From Trematomus loennbergii (taxonomy: Eukaryota; Chordata; Actinopteri; Perciformes; Nototheniidae): a stretch of DNA of 64,000 bases. The stretch lies in the NCBI GenBank assembly GCA_012861695.1, contig JAAOOA010000589.1, positions 124,001-188,000 on the forward strand, given 5' to 3'. Each line of letters opens with the position of its first letter. Position 1 is the stretch's first letter. The notes beneath the pieces were generated by a model. That model worked only from the letters and a program-made list of their open reading frames with translations, did not search any database and was not told where the DNA came from. Positions 21,670 through 32,781 of the stretch are shown here, piece after piece. The translations under genes were made by a program, and so were the position numbers.

Positions 21670-24149
21670 ATAGGCAACCACGAGTGCAGTGACCTTCCCC
21701 CATCCCTCTTCCAGGAAGATGGCAGTATGAGAACAGGGACCAAGGCAAGCCTTGTGAAGATCTTGAAAGAGAAGACCAAAGTAAGCAGCATCCCTGATCT
21801 GCCCCAAGACTGTCTTTTTTTTCAAGACAGCAGTAAGCGTAGATGCCATGTCCGCCATACGACACTGGTCTTTCCACACAGGTGAAGGATTTGGAGTGAT
21901 CGCTGAGCGATATAGGCACCTGCTGCTGAATGATGTGCCTCCTGGCACTGACATCATACACTTCTGTTGTGACAGATACAGTACAACCAGCCTCAAGTCA
22001 GCTGAGCAGGAACAGAGATATGCCAGATCCAAACCAGCGAAAGTGTATGAAGTCAGTGAGCAGTACACAGCTCCGGATCCAAAGAAGTTTGTTGCAGTGT
22101 TTGCTAACAAAGCAAACCTGCTGAGCTTCATTTGTGAGAAGTGGTGTGAGGATGAACAACTTGAACCTGGTCTTGGCCCCACTCATCTCTACCTGGGTGG
22201 TGGATTCAAGGAAGAGATGAAGAGTGTGGTGCTCACAGCAGGGTCTGTTATGGATGTTCCTGCTCTTGAATCAACACAGCAGGAGGCTGACACTAGGATC
22301 TTCCACCACACTCTCTACAGTGTCCAGAATGAGGAAGTTGACAGAGTTGTCATAGATGCCAATGACACCGACATCATTACCACATGCCTGTACTATGGTG
22401 CAACGCACCTCAGCGATCTAACAGAGCTGTGGGTGAGAACAGGCCAGAATGCATACCTGCCTATACATAAAATGGTTGTGGCGCTGGGACCTTCACAGTG
22501 TTGTGCCATGCCCTTCATCCACAGTCTGAGTGGTAGAGATACCACTAGTTATCCATATTTCACTGGCAAGAAGGCATGGTTCAAGAGCAGCATGAGTCTG
22601 GACATACCTGCACTTGAAGAGTTTGGTGAGAACCCTGCCGATGCCATAACAGATGACCTCCTCAATCAGGCACGAGACCTCACCATCACTGTGTATACAT
22701 CCAAAGCTGATCACTTTGAGGGTTCTGATCTGGGCAAACTGAGAGCATACAAGTTCCTGAACAACAAATCAACGCTCCTAAAGCTACTAGGAGCTTGCAT
22801 TTCTGCTGCACCTGAAAAGAGCTGCGGCAACCATCATTGACAAGAACGCACACATCGCCAAGCCAGAAATCCCCCCATGCACAGAATTTGGATGGTCTCT
22901 GGACAATGGACATGTAGTTCCGGTACCATCTAGCCAGCTTGGCCTGTGTCAATGAACAAGACAATCTCATGTGGATGTCTCAAGGGCTGTCAGAAAAACT
23001 GTTCCTGTGCAAAGAATGCAGTTCCATGCTACATAGGGTGCCGTTGCCAAGGACTGGCAACCAAATGCAGAAGGATACACTCTGCCACACTTGAGAGCAG
23101 TGACAGCAGCTGTGACTCAGAAAATGAATAGAAAGCAAAAAGCTTTCTGGGACACTACCATGAATACCACCATGTGTACATTGAAAACATTTGTACTGTA
23201 TATTCAGTGTAGGTTACTTTTTCCCCCTTTCTTCTTAAAACATTCACATTTTTCTAGTTCTGGGCCATGTGAATGATTATTTTGTGTTCAACTTCTGATT
23301 ATTGTGTCATATCTGTTGATTTGTAGTTAATAACTAAGAAAAGAGTATGTGAAAGTGAAATAAATGTTTTGCCACCAGGAATTTTGTTTATTTCATGATC
23401 AAAATAGGATATTTTTCACAAAAACAAAGACATTGATTTGTACAAATAATAAAAGGGTATTGATTTGACATTAAGTTGAACTTAATGTCAACTTCCAGAT
23501 ACGATTAACTCAGTTTGCCTTGTCCTATAACATAGAAAACCTTAAATTAAAGGGTTTTGCAAAGAAAGTGGCGGCCATTTTGAATTTCGCTGCCTGTAGC
23601 TTTCCAGTCTGTAAACTGAAAAATCTGTAAACATTGAATCAATTCAACTTAGCATCGGCAGCAAACCTTGTGTATATTAATGTAAACCCTTCAATATGTT
23701 ATATATAAATAATCTTTTAAGTATATTTACCAATTTTGAACACAGCAAACAATCCAGAGGACCACAAATGCATTGCTTGAAATGAATTTAGCTTTGGAGA
23801 GACAAAAAAGGCACAGCGCCATCTAGTGGCCTTATTGAGAACAGGCTTAACCAAGGCATCACCTGAAAGCTTATTTTCTGCTCTTTCAATAGGTTGGCTC
23901 AGTTTGTCTTGACATGAACTGTCACAGAGATATTCAATCAGAAAGAGAATGATGGCATCTGATCCAGCCAGAATTTTTGACTTTTTTTCATATAGGGTTG
24001 CATTGTTTGGACCCTCACTGTAGCTTTCCAGTAGCTAGTTGACCGGGTTGTCCACCCAGGTTGTGATCCTTGAAGGTCCTAGATATCATTTCTGGTGGAC
24101 AACCTTTTACAACATTCCATGTCTGTAAAATGACTTGCCCCTGGGTAAT

Positions 24150-24530
24150 GGGAACCTTTTTCCTCTCAAGGGCCATTTCAATTTTTTCAACATCCTCCGA
24201 GGGCCGTACAAATTATTGACCTCTGCTTAAAAATACTAAAATCACAGCTCATTCATTTCGCCTTTCTTTCATGCTGTGCAAAGAAAAAGCAACCTCTTAA
24301 TCCAGATATCTTACCATGACTCGCACATGCATGCACGTGCACGGTTGTGGCATGACCCCCAAAACAGAAAGATATGGACACAAGATGTGTGCAATTTAGT
24401 TTCCTATCCATGTGAACATGATTTAAGTGGGGGGGACCTAACCTCCTCTAGGGGGGTCCGGGGGCATGCTCCCCCGGGAAGGTTTTTTTTTTAATGTTGA
24501 AGTTAAAGCATCCATCTGGTGCACTTTGAG
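24150..24530. mobile_element. hAT-like terminal fragment
   Basis: CTCAAGGGCCATTTCAATTT and GAGGGCCGTACAAATTATTG followed by a GGGGGTCCGGGGGCATGCTCCC block resemble ends of fish hAT elements. No inverted partner or target duplication was found, so it is listed as a remnant. Confidence 0.4.
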
Positions 24531-24659
24531 AGCAACATTAGGAGATCTATGGATACATCTCTCACCGGAAGTTGATTTGTCTGCGCCATCTTGAGTAGCG
24601 TCCCATGGCTCTTATTTCTGCCGGAGGATCGAGGAGCGAGGAGCGAGGAGCGATAATGG

Positions 24660-24960
24660 AGGAGCGATAACCGAGGAACCACCAGACCAGCGCCATATAG
24701 AGAGAGTTCTGACAGCGGAAGTCCAAAATGATTGATCGTCACGTGGTTCAGGGAGAGTCAATAGTTCCCCGGAAGTTCGTGGCGGGACATATGAATGCAT
24801 GATTACCGGAGATAGAACTACGATTTTTGGTAATAAGTAGTGAATAAAGGTCTTGATTTGCAATATTTATACAACATACCGATTTGTGTATGTATTTACA
24901 TCAATATGTTTTAAAAAATAAATAGAATCTGCTAATATTTATGGATAATATTAGGAATAG
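24660..24960. repeat. Dispersed repeat shared with 55745-56005 and, inverted, with 26830-27005
   Basis: GTCCAAAATGATTGATCGTCACGTGG to AATCTGCTAATATTTATGGA is repeated in the same orientation at 55785-55998 with about 10% differences. The CAATAGTTCCCCGGAAGTT core reappears inverted near 26880. The pair at 24.7 and 26.9 kb faces inwards around the THAP exon. Confidence 0.7.
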
Positions 24961-25446
24961 TGTGAACAGCTAGTTTACTTGTTAACATACATGTTAGGCT
25001 GTTGCCTTGGTTAAAGAGCCTGTTGCTGTTGTGTATTGCTTTGAATTATTTAAAACAAATATTATCTTCTTAAACAGGTATGGTAGTCAGGAGCATCACT
25101 TCCTAATGTTTATTGATATATTTAGAGGGAGGGGATGGCAAGGAATGCTTCAAAATGTAATTAGATTAATTTCTACAATTTTTTTAATTCATGGTGGTTT
25201 CAGTAATCCCATGGTACTTGAGGACATAAGTAATCTAAATGACTAATGTCATCTTTATGACTTTCAGAAAGGACAGGAGACCAACAGGTGACTATCAATG
25301 GACTAGCAGCAACACGATTATGACGTTAAAAGTGTTGTTTTAGGAACATCCATTGTAAATACATGGAATTCAATAAACATTGAATAGCATGTCATGCAGT
25401 TTTCTGTGCCTTTTCCTCCGTGTTGTCCTGGCATATCGTCTCCACC

Positions 25447-25611
25447 ATGGTTTGCTGTGCTGCCTGGGGATGCTCCAATCGCTCAGAGAAAGGAGTAAGA
25501 ATCAGAATGTACGGCTTACCCACTGACACAGAGAGGAGGGAAACATGGCTAGCTCAAGTCAGCAGGAGCAATTTAACAATCAAAACAGACAGCCGCAACA
25601 AAATATGTGAG
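25447..25611 (+). CDS. THAP-domain first coding exon (orphan)
   Basis: A good start context (CCACCATGG) opens MVCCAAWGCSNRSEKGVRI, followed by FPLP-like YGLPTDTERRETWLAQV and ending NKICE, directly before GTAATC (donor at 25612). THAP domains bind DNA through a C2CH zinc site beginning M-x2-C(A)-x-x-C-x-N. The two N-terminal Cys (CCAAWGC) and the third Cys (ICE) are present, while the final C-x2-H and the AVPTIF-like end would lie in a later exon that I could not find. The exon is 55 codons and the frame is intact. Related inverted sequences on both sides (24.7 and 26.9 kb) suggest that it may belong to a THAP-bearing transposon (P- or Kolobok-like) rather than to a host thap gene. Both remain possible. 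Confidence 0.65.
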
Positions 25612-25689
25612 GTAATCATATTCAAACACTGCATTTGCACTTTTTCCACAAACGAAGACCACACCATTGGAAGCTTAATGTTTGGTTAA

Positions 25690-26820
25690 TACAAATAACA
25701 GGGAAAGGCTTGAAAAACTCTGAGAGTTGAGACTCAGGGTGCAGGGTGAGGGTCTCAGTGCAGGTATTCAGGCTCTATTGAATCCCCCTCTGGTTCTTGT
25801 GCTGAAAGAGGGAGGAACAGACAGGAGAAAGGGTTATACACACCTATATAGCACACCTATTGGATGGGAAATTGCCTTGGGGAGATTAGGTGTGGTCTTT
25901 GTTTCCAACTGAAGTTATGGAACTTTATTATTTGTGAGTTTAACAAAGTATGACAAATGGCATCAGTAATGGATGTGATATGAATTTGTATAAAGTTGTC
26001 TCACATTCTTGGTCGTATTTTACGTACAGTATGTAATGAGTGTATACATGTCCAGTAAGTCCTCCACCTGTAACATCACTGCCCCTCCACCTGCCATACA
26101 GTAGGTTACTAATATACACTAACAAGATTACTTATATACTACAGTGATAGAATACATGTTTAGTATGCTTACTTATATACAACAGTAGTATTACATTACC
26201 TTGTGTTTTCACTCTCACTTTGCCATCATTTCAAAATCAGCTGTGCTGCAACATAATACAGACAGGTAATAATCAACAGAATACACTAAAAACACTCACC
26301 CATAACTTACGTTTGTGTTTACTGTTTGGAAGTCTCAAATATGCACTCTAAATTCATATCAATAGCGATGTATCACACAAATAGCTCTCTTCCTTATTAT
26401 TGTGTAACGTTAACTTTATTATACTAGTTTGTAGGTCTACTCCAAAATGTTGATCGTAATTTCTCCACCTCCACTCATTACAATCACACGTGCCCCAATG
26501 TTATATTTAACTAATATTATATTCCTCCACCCCAAAAAAAATCACGTTTAGAAGCCCTTTTTCTCTAATTCCACAACGTTAGATGAAATAACATTTGGAG
26601 AACGGATGAATGGTTCATGGTTAACGTGTGTTGCTAACTTTATCCGGTATCCTAGCCTAATCTGTTATCTGTAAACGTTCCCTAAATCTACTGATTTAGG
26701 GATAATCCACTAACATCCTTTAATACACATGTTCATTTGACTCAGATGTGCTGATAATATCTGCAATATAAATCTTTAAACGTCTTCTTACCTTTAAAAG
26801 TCCATCACGAACGGTCTATT
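25690..26820. other. No further exon or repeat recognised downstream of the THAP exon
   Basis: AT-rich DNA. I looked for an acceptor followed by a C-x2-H/HF-like stretch and did not find a convincing one. Confidence 0.4.
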
Positions 26821-26829
26821 ATGCTGCAA

Positions 26830-27060
26830 CTCTACTGTGTTGCTGGTCGCAAAAATTCCCCGGAAGTCAGCGGCAAGCTAACTTCCGGGGAACTATTGAC
26901 GGCTCCACGATCCGCCATTGCTGTAAAAAAACTGGTCCATTGGAGTGAACGGAGATGTCGTAACTCTTCTATTATACGGCTCTGCACCAGACCATCCTCC
27001 GGTGAAATCCTCAGATACTCGCTCCGCCCCCTTACTGTGTATCGCTCACTGATTGGACGA
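26830..27060 (-). repeat. Inverted counterpart of the 24.7 kb repeat
   Basis: Its minus strand reads ...TAGAAGAGTTACGACA...GTCAATAGTTCCCCGGAAGTT, as at 24690-24770 and 55760-55850. It also has its own short inverted pair TTCCCCGGAAGT / ACTTCCGGGGAA (26857-26890). Confidence 0.6.
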
Positions 27061-27599
27061 TGTAGCGCATGCACTGATCTGTGCTTCTTGACATGAGAGC
27101 AGTTTCCCAGCGGAGTGAAGAAAACACATGAAACTCACGGGACTCACTCCTCAGTTTATACTGTGTTTTGTTTCAATTAATGTATCATTTAGTTACAAAT
27201 ATGTGATATATCTGAACAACAAAGTAGTCAAAAATTATTTTATTCATTTATTGGAAACATTTTCATGATCGCTTTTTCGTTTTACATTTTCATTTATTGT
27301 CATTTCCATTCAGTCAGTCATTAAGTGCTATTTAAAATGTTAATTTGCTACATATACACAAACAAACAAAGTGTGCAATCCAATGAATGTTAATCTAACT
27401 GGGTTTTGATAGATAACATATCTCTTTTCTTCTCTCAATTATGTTATTTCTATTGTGCACTCTAATCAATATTAATCCAACTATTGTTCGTTTATACATT
27501 TTAAGAATGGCGTTTATCTTTTTTGAGAATGAGTTCTTATTTTATTTAATGTATTTGGGTCTACAACAGATGATACAAATGTTTGTGTCAGTAAATGTG

Positions 27600-27900
27600 T
27601 ACTAACAGAGGCGGGGGTGTTTAAAATAACGGGGACAGAGCTGGCTGCTGTCAGACGATCAGCTGTGCAGTCTCATCACAAACGGACGTCGCTTCACGTG
27701 ACGCTCCAGAGGAAAGGACGTCCCATTGCTCTTAAAACTCATTTCCCTGCTTCTCGTGGTTTTCTTGCGTCTCTCCATGCTTCCCTGGTGGGAGGGACTA
27801 AACGCAGGGAAACAACGCAAGTGAGGGACGCAAGGATTCCATTTAATCGACCTGAGACGCAGCCTTAAAACAAAGGAATGCAGGCTTGATGCGTGCATAT
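27600..27900. other. GC-richer spacer with no identified feature
   Basis: Short open frames overlap on both strands (27617-27868 plus, 27913-27659 minus), but neither has a recognisable motif or splice context. Confidence 0.35.
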
Positions 27901-27993
27901 AATAAACGTTCAAAGGTCATGGACTTGAAATAACTTTAACATGTAATCGTTTATTCCACAATTCCTTGGTTTGCAGGTATATACACATCTGGA

Positions 27994-28723
27994 CAGTGGC
28001 GAGCCGTAACTGTTATACCTAAGCCCCTCTGACCCCCACTTCCCTCAAAAAAATAAATAAAAAAGAGTGATAACGTCACAGCGTATACTTCAACGGAATA
28101 TCAAAACAACGGCCCGGGGTGCAAAACGCAATGACAGCGACCCTCTACCACACAAAAAACACCTGTAAATAACCCAATTTGTGTTCTTTGAAATTGAAAA
28201 GGATATTGCATTGTGTTTGTTACTTTCGTTGCAGTTGTCTATGTCTTAAGTGTAATTTGGCTTGGCTTCCTATTTTGTATGGACATGCTTTTATTTTGAA
28301 GGCGAGTTTACGCTGTTGACAGGAATTGTTGTTGCTATGGAAACAAGAAAAGCTTCACAGCGGGCGGAACTTGTCATAAAGTCTGCGATAATAAAGCCCC
28401 CATTTAGAGAGAAGATATGATTGGTCAATTGTACTGTCATTTTACATTACTCTCTCGTTCAGTTACTATAGCGGGCCCTCTGTGAATTTACAGCAGGACC
28501 CCAATCAGCTCCTATCTTCACAGTAACTCGCAGAGACAAGGAGCTTCTTTCATTTAACCCTTCACATTCAAACAGAAATTGAATAGGCAGATTAGAAGGA
28601 TTTCTTTCTTTGGAAATGTTATTTTAAATACAATTAAAACATTTTTTTTAATGTTTTTCAATATTTTGTAGAATATCTTAGGTCCTCAGAGAGGGCCTAG
28701 AGGGCCCTGACGGCTCACCACTG
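27994..28723. mobile_element. hAT MITE with perfect 8-bp target duplication CATCTGGA
   Basis: It starts CAGTGGCGAGCCGTAAC and ends GACGGCTCACCACTG. The flanks are CATCTGGA at 27986-27993 and 28724-28731. It is 730 bp and has no coding capacity. Confidence 0.92.
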
Positions 28724-29088
28724 CATCTGGATGTATGAGAATTGTATGATTTCATGTTGCCTCATTTGTGAGGATTGGTGATTTAATTATGTTACTTGGT
28801 TAAATCAAGTTACTGTGTACTAAGGTAACTGTCATTCAATCTGTATTGTGTTTAGTCTTTCTTAACAGCTCAAACATTGCAGATTTCAGATATGGGAGAG
28901 TTAGACATTTGAAACAATTACTCTAAATTTAATATAGGAAAGTTTAATTTTAGGAAACCTCAGCCAGAAGCTTTATTACCTGGGAGGAGTGTGGTAAGCC
29001 TGCCTCCTTCTTCAGACATACAAAAGAGAGATGCAAAGTTTAAACATTCCCTCTTATTTCTCTGATCACTTTCCCAAAGGACCCAAAT

Positions 29089-29433
29089 TGTCAGGGCGAG
29101 TGAAGCAGGCAGGACCCAAATGCAGAAACAATACACATACAGAGCAGAACTCTCACCCCAGTGACCACATTCAACTTAGACAAGGATCTCACAAAGACTA
29201 ACAGAAAAACCAGAACCTAAATGCACACAGGACTAATCAATCAAACAAGACACAGGTGAGGAGGGAGGAGAAAACACAGGGGCACAAGGTGAACACAAAC
29301 GGGTAATCAAGCAGGAGGGAACACAGAGACAGGAAGCAACAGACAAGACGGGGGGTGAACACTTTTCAAACTAAAACAGGAAACCAAAGACAGATCTAGA
29401 CAGGACAAAATAAAACACAGACAAATCGTGACA
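29089..29433. mobile_element. Solo-LTR-like insertion with 5-bp duplication CAAAT
   Basis: 345 bp starting TGTCAGGGCGAG and ending AATCGTGACA, i.e. TGTCA...TGACA. It is flanked by CAAAT at 29084-29088 and 29434-29438. TG...CA ends and a 5-bp duplication fit a solo LTR of an ERV or Gypsy-like element. The acidic AC-rich body without TATA or AATAAA in good position leaves some doubt. Confidence 0.7.
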
Positions 29434-29521
29434 CAAATGGAGTTTCTTAGTCTCATCTTAGTTATTAGTTTAAGTAACATTCTTATGTCTTAAAAGACTT
29501 TCCTCCTTCAACGGACTCTTA

Positions 29522-30270
29522 TGGCGCATTTCCACTACAGCGCGGAGCTCGCTTTAAGCGTGCCGAGCCGTGCGGGGCCCGTTTTTGGTTGCGTTTCCAC
29601 TTAGCGTAGTACCGGCTAGCGGGTACTATTTCACAGTTTTTCTGGCCCCATAAAATCGAGGTTCTTTCCGGGCCAACAACCAGGCTGAGTCGGGCTGAGT
29701 ATGCTAAACTAGAGAGAGAATCGCTGGCAAGGGGGCTACAACTACAACAAGATCAACATATTTGACCGTGATTTAATTGTAATACACGTTTCAAAATGAT
29801 GCCGAAGTAACAACATACTGATACCGGTTAGTAAAAACCATGAATTAATGCTTTGACAAGTCTGCAGACAGACGGCAGGCGAAAAACCTTTTAAAATACG
29901 TGTTGTCTAAATGGAGATCGGCTATGCTCCGACCGTCCACACTCACAACAACGGCCTATACAGACATAAATAAACCACGCTGTATTCGCCATGACACAGA
30001 CAGTCTGTGGTTTGTACTTGTTTAACTTTTGTCTAGTTTCTGAACATATATGAGGAGCTGTGAGCTCTGAGTGCTAACAGCTAACGGCTGATGTTGTTTT
30101 TCTGGGGTTCTCATTGAAGATGACGTCACGGCTCCGCCTACACTGCGTTACTATAGATACTACCCCAGTTCCTAAACTGTAATGGAAATGCACCATAAAG
30201 TGAGCCAGTCCTAACAAGGCCTAACCAGGCCTAGCCATAGCGAGCGAGGCCGTGTAGTGGAAATGCGCCA
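29522..30270. mobile_element. PIF/Harbinger-like MITE with TTA duplication
   Basis: The 17-bp inverted ends TGGCGCATTTCCACTAC and GTAGTGGAAATGCGCCA are flanked by TTA at 29519-29521 and 30271-30273. It is 749 bp and non-coding. Internally it carries repeated GAGC/GGCCTAACCAGGCC motifs near both ends. Confidence 0.92.
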
Positions 30271-30368
30271 TTAGTGCTACACAAACGTGCTTTAAAGACT
30301 TTGAAATAATTCCCCACTGTCCCAAGAAAACAGGACAAACAACACTTCAGACACCATCACACTGAGTA

Positions 30369-30550
30369 CGGGTTCCGCCCAAGCGGCAAACTCTGGGGAA
30401 GAGCCGGGACGCCAATACGGAAGTGCCACAAACTGCAGTTCATATATTGGCCGATAGGCGATGACTGCAGAAAGGAGCAATTTCCATAGACCCCCATGTT
30501 AAAATGCCCATTTTCACAGCAAAAAAAAAACGTTTCTAGCCCTGGCTGCA
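30369..30550. repeat. Fragment of a dispersed fish repeat
   Basis: GGTTCCGCCCAAGCGGCAAACTC...CGCCAATACGGAAGTGCCAC and the following CCATAGACCCCCATGTTAAA belong to a family that I recall as common in fish. Its first 12 bases (GGTTCCGCCCAA) recur at 33679-33690, directly after the CAGTCTATGG end. Confidence 0.5.
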
Positions 30551-30856
30551 ATACATTTTATTATGTATATAGTTAGATTCCACCTTCATGATTATGATCT
30601 GTGAGTGAATTGTTTTCTAACATGACCCTTTTATTTATATTAGGTCATTGGTCACATTGAGTGACAGCTCTGTCAAGTGACTGCTGCTGTTAGCTTCTTG
30701 TCTCTCTGCTAGCTGCTCCGTCCGTGAAGCTACAGGGACTCTGCCTGCCAGTTCATCCAGGGAACACAACTTGACCCCGGCCGTGTTTGTTTGTTCTTCA
30801 TGCTTATATATCGGACTATTGTGACTCGCTCTGCGGTTAAAACAGACGGTGCATGA

Positions 30857-32328
30857 ATGCCGTTTTGCGGTAAGTGAAATTCGAGTGTTTATGATTTTAA
30901 TCAGCTACGTAATGAATGTTAAGGCTTGGGTTAGCGTGTAAGCGAGTGGTAGCTACATCGGTGCTAACGATGCTAATCGTAGCCTCCAAGTTAACTTAAA
31001 ACCATAGACTGTATATATAAAGGTTAAAACGAAATAGACAAGTGTTAAGCGTTAAGTGGGATAATACTGTAGAACAAAAGGCTTCTGTTTGAGGTTGATA
31101 AAATAAGGTCATCCTTGTAACTTAGAGAGATATTTTATTATGTAGGTAGGAACTGTATGCATCGCTAAGGTTAATTTAAATTGGCTATGCTCAAGTATGT
31201 AGACAAGCTAACGTCGAAGTAGTGTATGTGAAATCAACCTCACAATAAGATGTGTGTATATTACAATTATTAATGTCATATTTCAAGATGATTACTTAGA
31301 TATTACAATATGGTTGGTTGAGCTGGAGTTCATTATTGAGCTTACACGTTAACGTCACAGTCATCTGAAGAACGAACCCAAACCTTGTTGTTTTTATTAA
31401 TTGCATTACCAAATTGGTATCAAATAAACAGTAAGCATTGGTAACACAACTTCCAAAGTTACAGTAAAATAAAAAGGACCCTGACTCGGACAATACACAA
31501 TCCAACATGTTCAACAGAAGAAATAAGTTATATTGTTTGTACACATGGTTCTTTACATATATATCTGTTTGTTTAAAGTGTCCAGGTGATGCAGACAGGC
31601 TGGACCAGAGAGTGAGAGACAGAACTGGACTCCTCACAGCAGTGAACTTCAGCACAGGTACAAACTCTTTTTTCATACTGTACAAAGAATCAAGAAAGAT
31701 ATTGGTTTAAATAAATGAAGTATTGACTTTAATACACTGATATACATTCCATTAAACAATACTAAATACTAGATCACCTACACATCAGTGAAGTTGAGGG
31801 TTTTTTCCATGCAAAGGGTTACATTTAGATGTTAACAAGCAATATGACTGTCAGCTTTCTAATTTAAGGTATTGAAGGCAAAGATATTTAACGCATAGTG
31901 ACAACTGCTATTTATCTCTCAATATTGTCTGTAAAAACGTGGTAAAAGTTATTCTTTCAGTGAGACAACAGAGCAAGCTTCTACAGTTGCACTAAGTTTT
32001 GATAACAGTTAAATATTATTTTGATAATAAAATACATTTCAATGTTGATGAATTTCATACTGTTCATTCATAATCTGATTGTCTTTGTAGCTCACTGTTG
32101 AAATAAAAAAAACATTACAATTACAAAATAATTATATCTACAGCCCCTAAACACACAAACACCTCTTTCATAAATAACACACTTGTTCTGCAATAATATG
32201 TTTTATGTTTCCTGTAATTTTTGTTAGGAAAGGACATGCCTGAAAGACACGACTCAGCATCTCCTCTTTCTCCGAGGGTCAAGAAAAATCCAATAGGAAA
32301 ATTAAAAGCTGATGTTATGAGATGTTAA
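30857..32328 (+). CDS. Predicted three-exon gene for a ~61-residue protein of unknown function
   Basis: Exon 1 coding part 30857-30869 (MPFC plus one base) ends at a strong donor GTAAGT. Exon 2, 31586-31657, follows a CAG acceptor and ends before GTACAA; exon 3, 32228-32328, follows TTTTTGTTAG and ends at TAA. All three join in matching phase 1, giving GDADRLDQRVRDRTGLL within exon 2 and a basic, Ser/Pro-rich C-terminus (SPLSPRVKKNPIGKLK, ending VMRC). AATAAA lies at about 32492. The upstream ATG (30853) would run into a stop after splicing. I recognise no domain; the product would be small, charged and soluble. The model rests on splice signals and phase only. An ACCATAGACTGTATA repeat end lies in intron 1. 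Confidence 0.4.
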
Positions 32329-32781
32329 GACCAGTACAGGACATTCACTAAGAAACTACTTTTTTGTGAAAACACAGTCAGCTGATCGAATGCACCTATT
32401 TCCACATCTACACTCCATCAGCTGATTATTTCTATTTGCCTCACTTTATGAGCTTCACAACATGTACCTTGTACCGCAGAGTTTGCAACGCAAATAAATG
32501 GGGCCAATCTTCAGTCGGATGTGAATGTGTAATCTAACATTTTCAGTAAGAATAATGGACAAAAGGAGTGCAAATACAAATTCAATTTATTGAAATGTGA
32601 ACCAAAAGTTAATCAAACATGTTTTAAATAAAAAGCACATATGGACAGAAGGTGTAAACCTATTAAATGTATAAGTAAACACATTTAGTCAAATAAAGTG
32701 ACAGACAAGGCCTGTGCAGGTGGTATCAGCTATGCATGGGCTCCTCCATCAGGCCTGGTCCTCCTCACAGAGGAAAGACCC

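Larger units (their letters stand above)
18845..23131 (+). pseudogene. Decayed transposon protein: Cys/His N-terminus, XPG/FEN-like nuclease motifs, Cys-rich C-terminus
   Basis: Segments in order: (1) 18845-19177, with CLICQ and WHRKC, a probable zinc-binding cluster; (2) about 19178-19580, with a second Cys pair (DCVNCKRQ) in a Lys/Glu-rich stretch; (3) 19522-19719, with MDNLDWKMKTLGG, where homologues I recall read ADN-D-N--TLDG; (4) 19700-20855, ~350 residues including ITLNRAARMKWVYTKP; (5) after a nested insertion, 21671 to about 21820; (6) about 21815-22840, with QQEADTRIFHH, DANDTDIITTCLYY and HSLSGRDTTSYPYF, resembling the acidic E-x-D, D-x-D and G-x-D motifs of XPG/FEN nucleases; (7) 22820-23131, ending in a tail with CGCLKGCQKNCSC and CYIGCRC. 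About seven frame changes (one at a T8 run near 21815) make it non-functional. I recognise the arrangement from unnamed fish and cnidarian proteins. The Academ-like label is an inference. Confidence 0.7.
17201..24145 (+). mobile_element. ~6.9 kb DNA transposon with long terminal inverted repeats and a decayed nuclease-bearing ORF
   Basis: The left arm 17201 to about 17966 and the right arm about 23616-24145 are inverted copies of each other (about 95% alike by eye over ~530 bp). The termini are CCCAGGGGGCAA and TTGCCCCTGGG, each flanked by TA (17199-17200, 24146-24147). The left arm is ~230 bp longer because a dispersed repeat is inserted at about 17630-17856. Between the arms lies a plus-strand multi-part ORF (18845-23131) and a poly(A) signal AATAAA near 23358. 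The protein architecture (Cys/His cluster, XPG/FEN-like motifs, Cys-rich tail) recalls Academ elements that carry an XPG nuclease. That assignment rests on memory of the family, and the 2-bp TA flank does not fit the 3-4 bp target usually reported for Academ. Confidence 0.7.
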
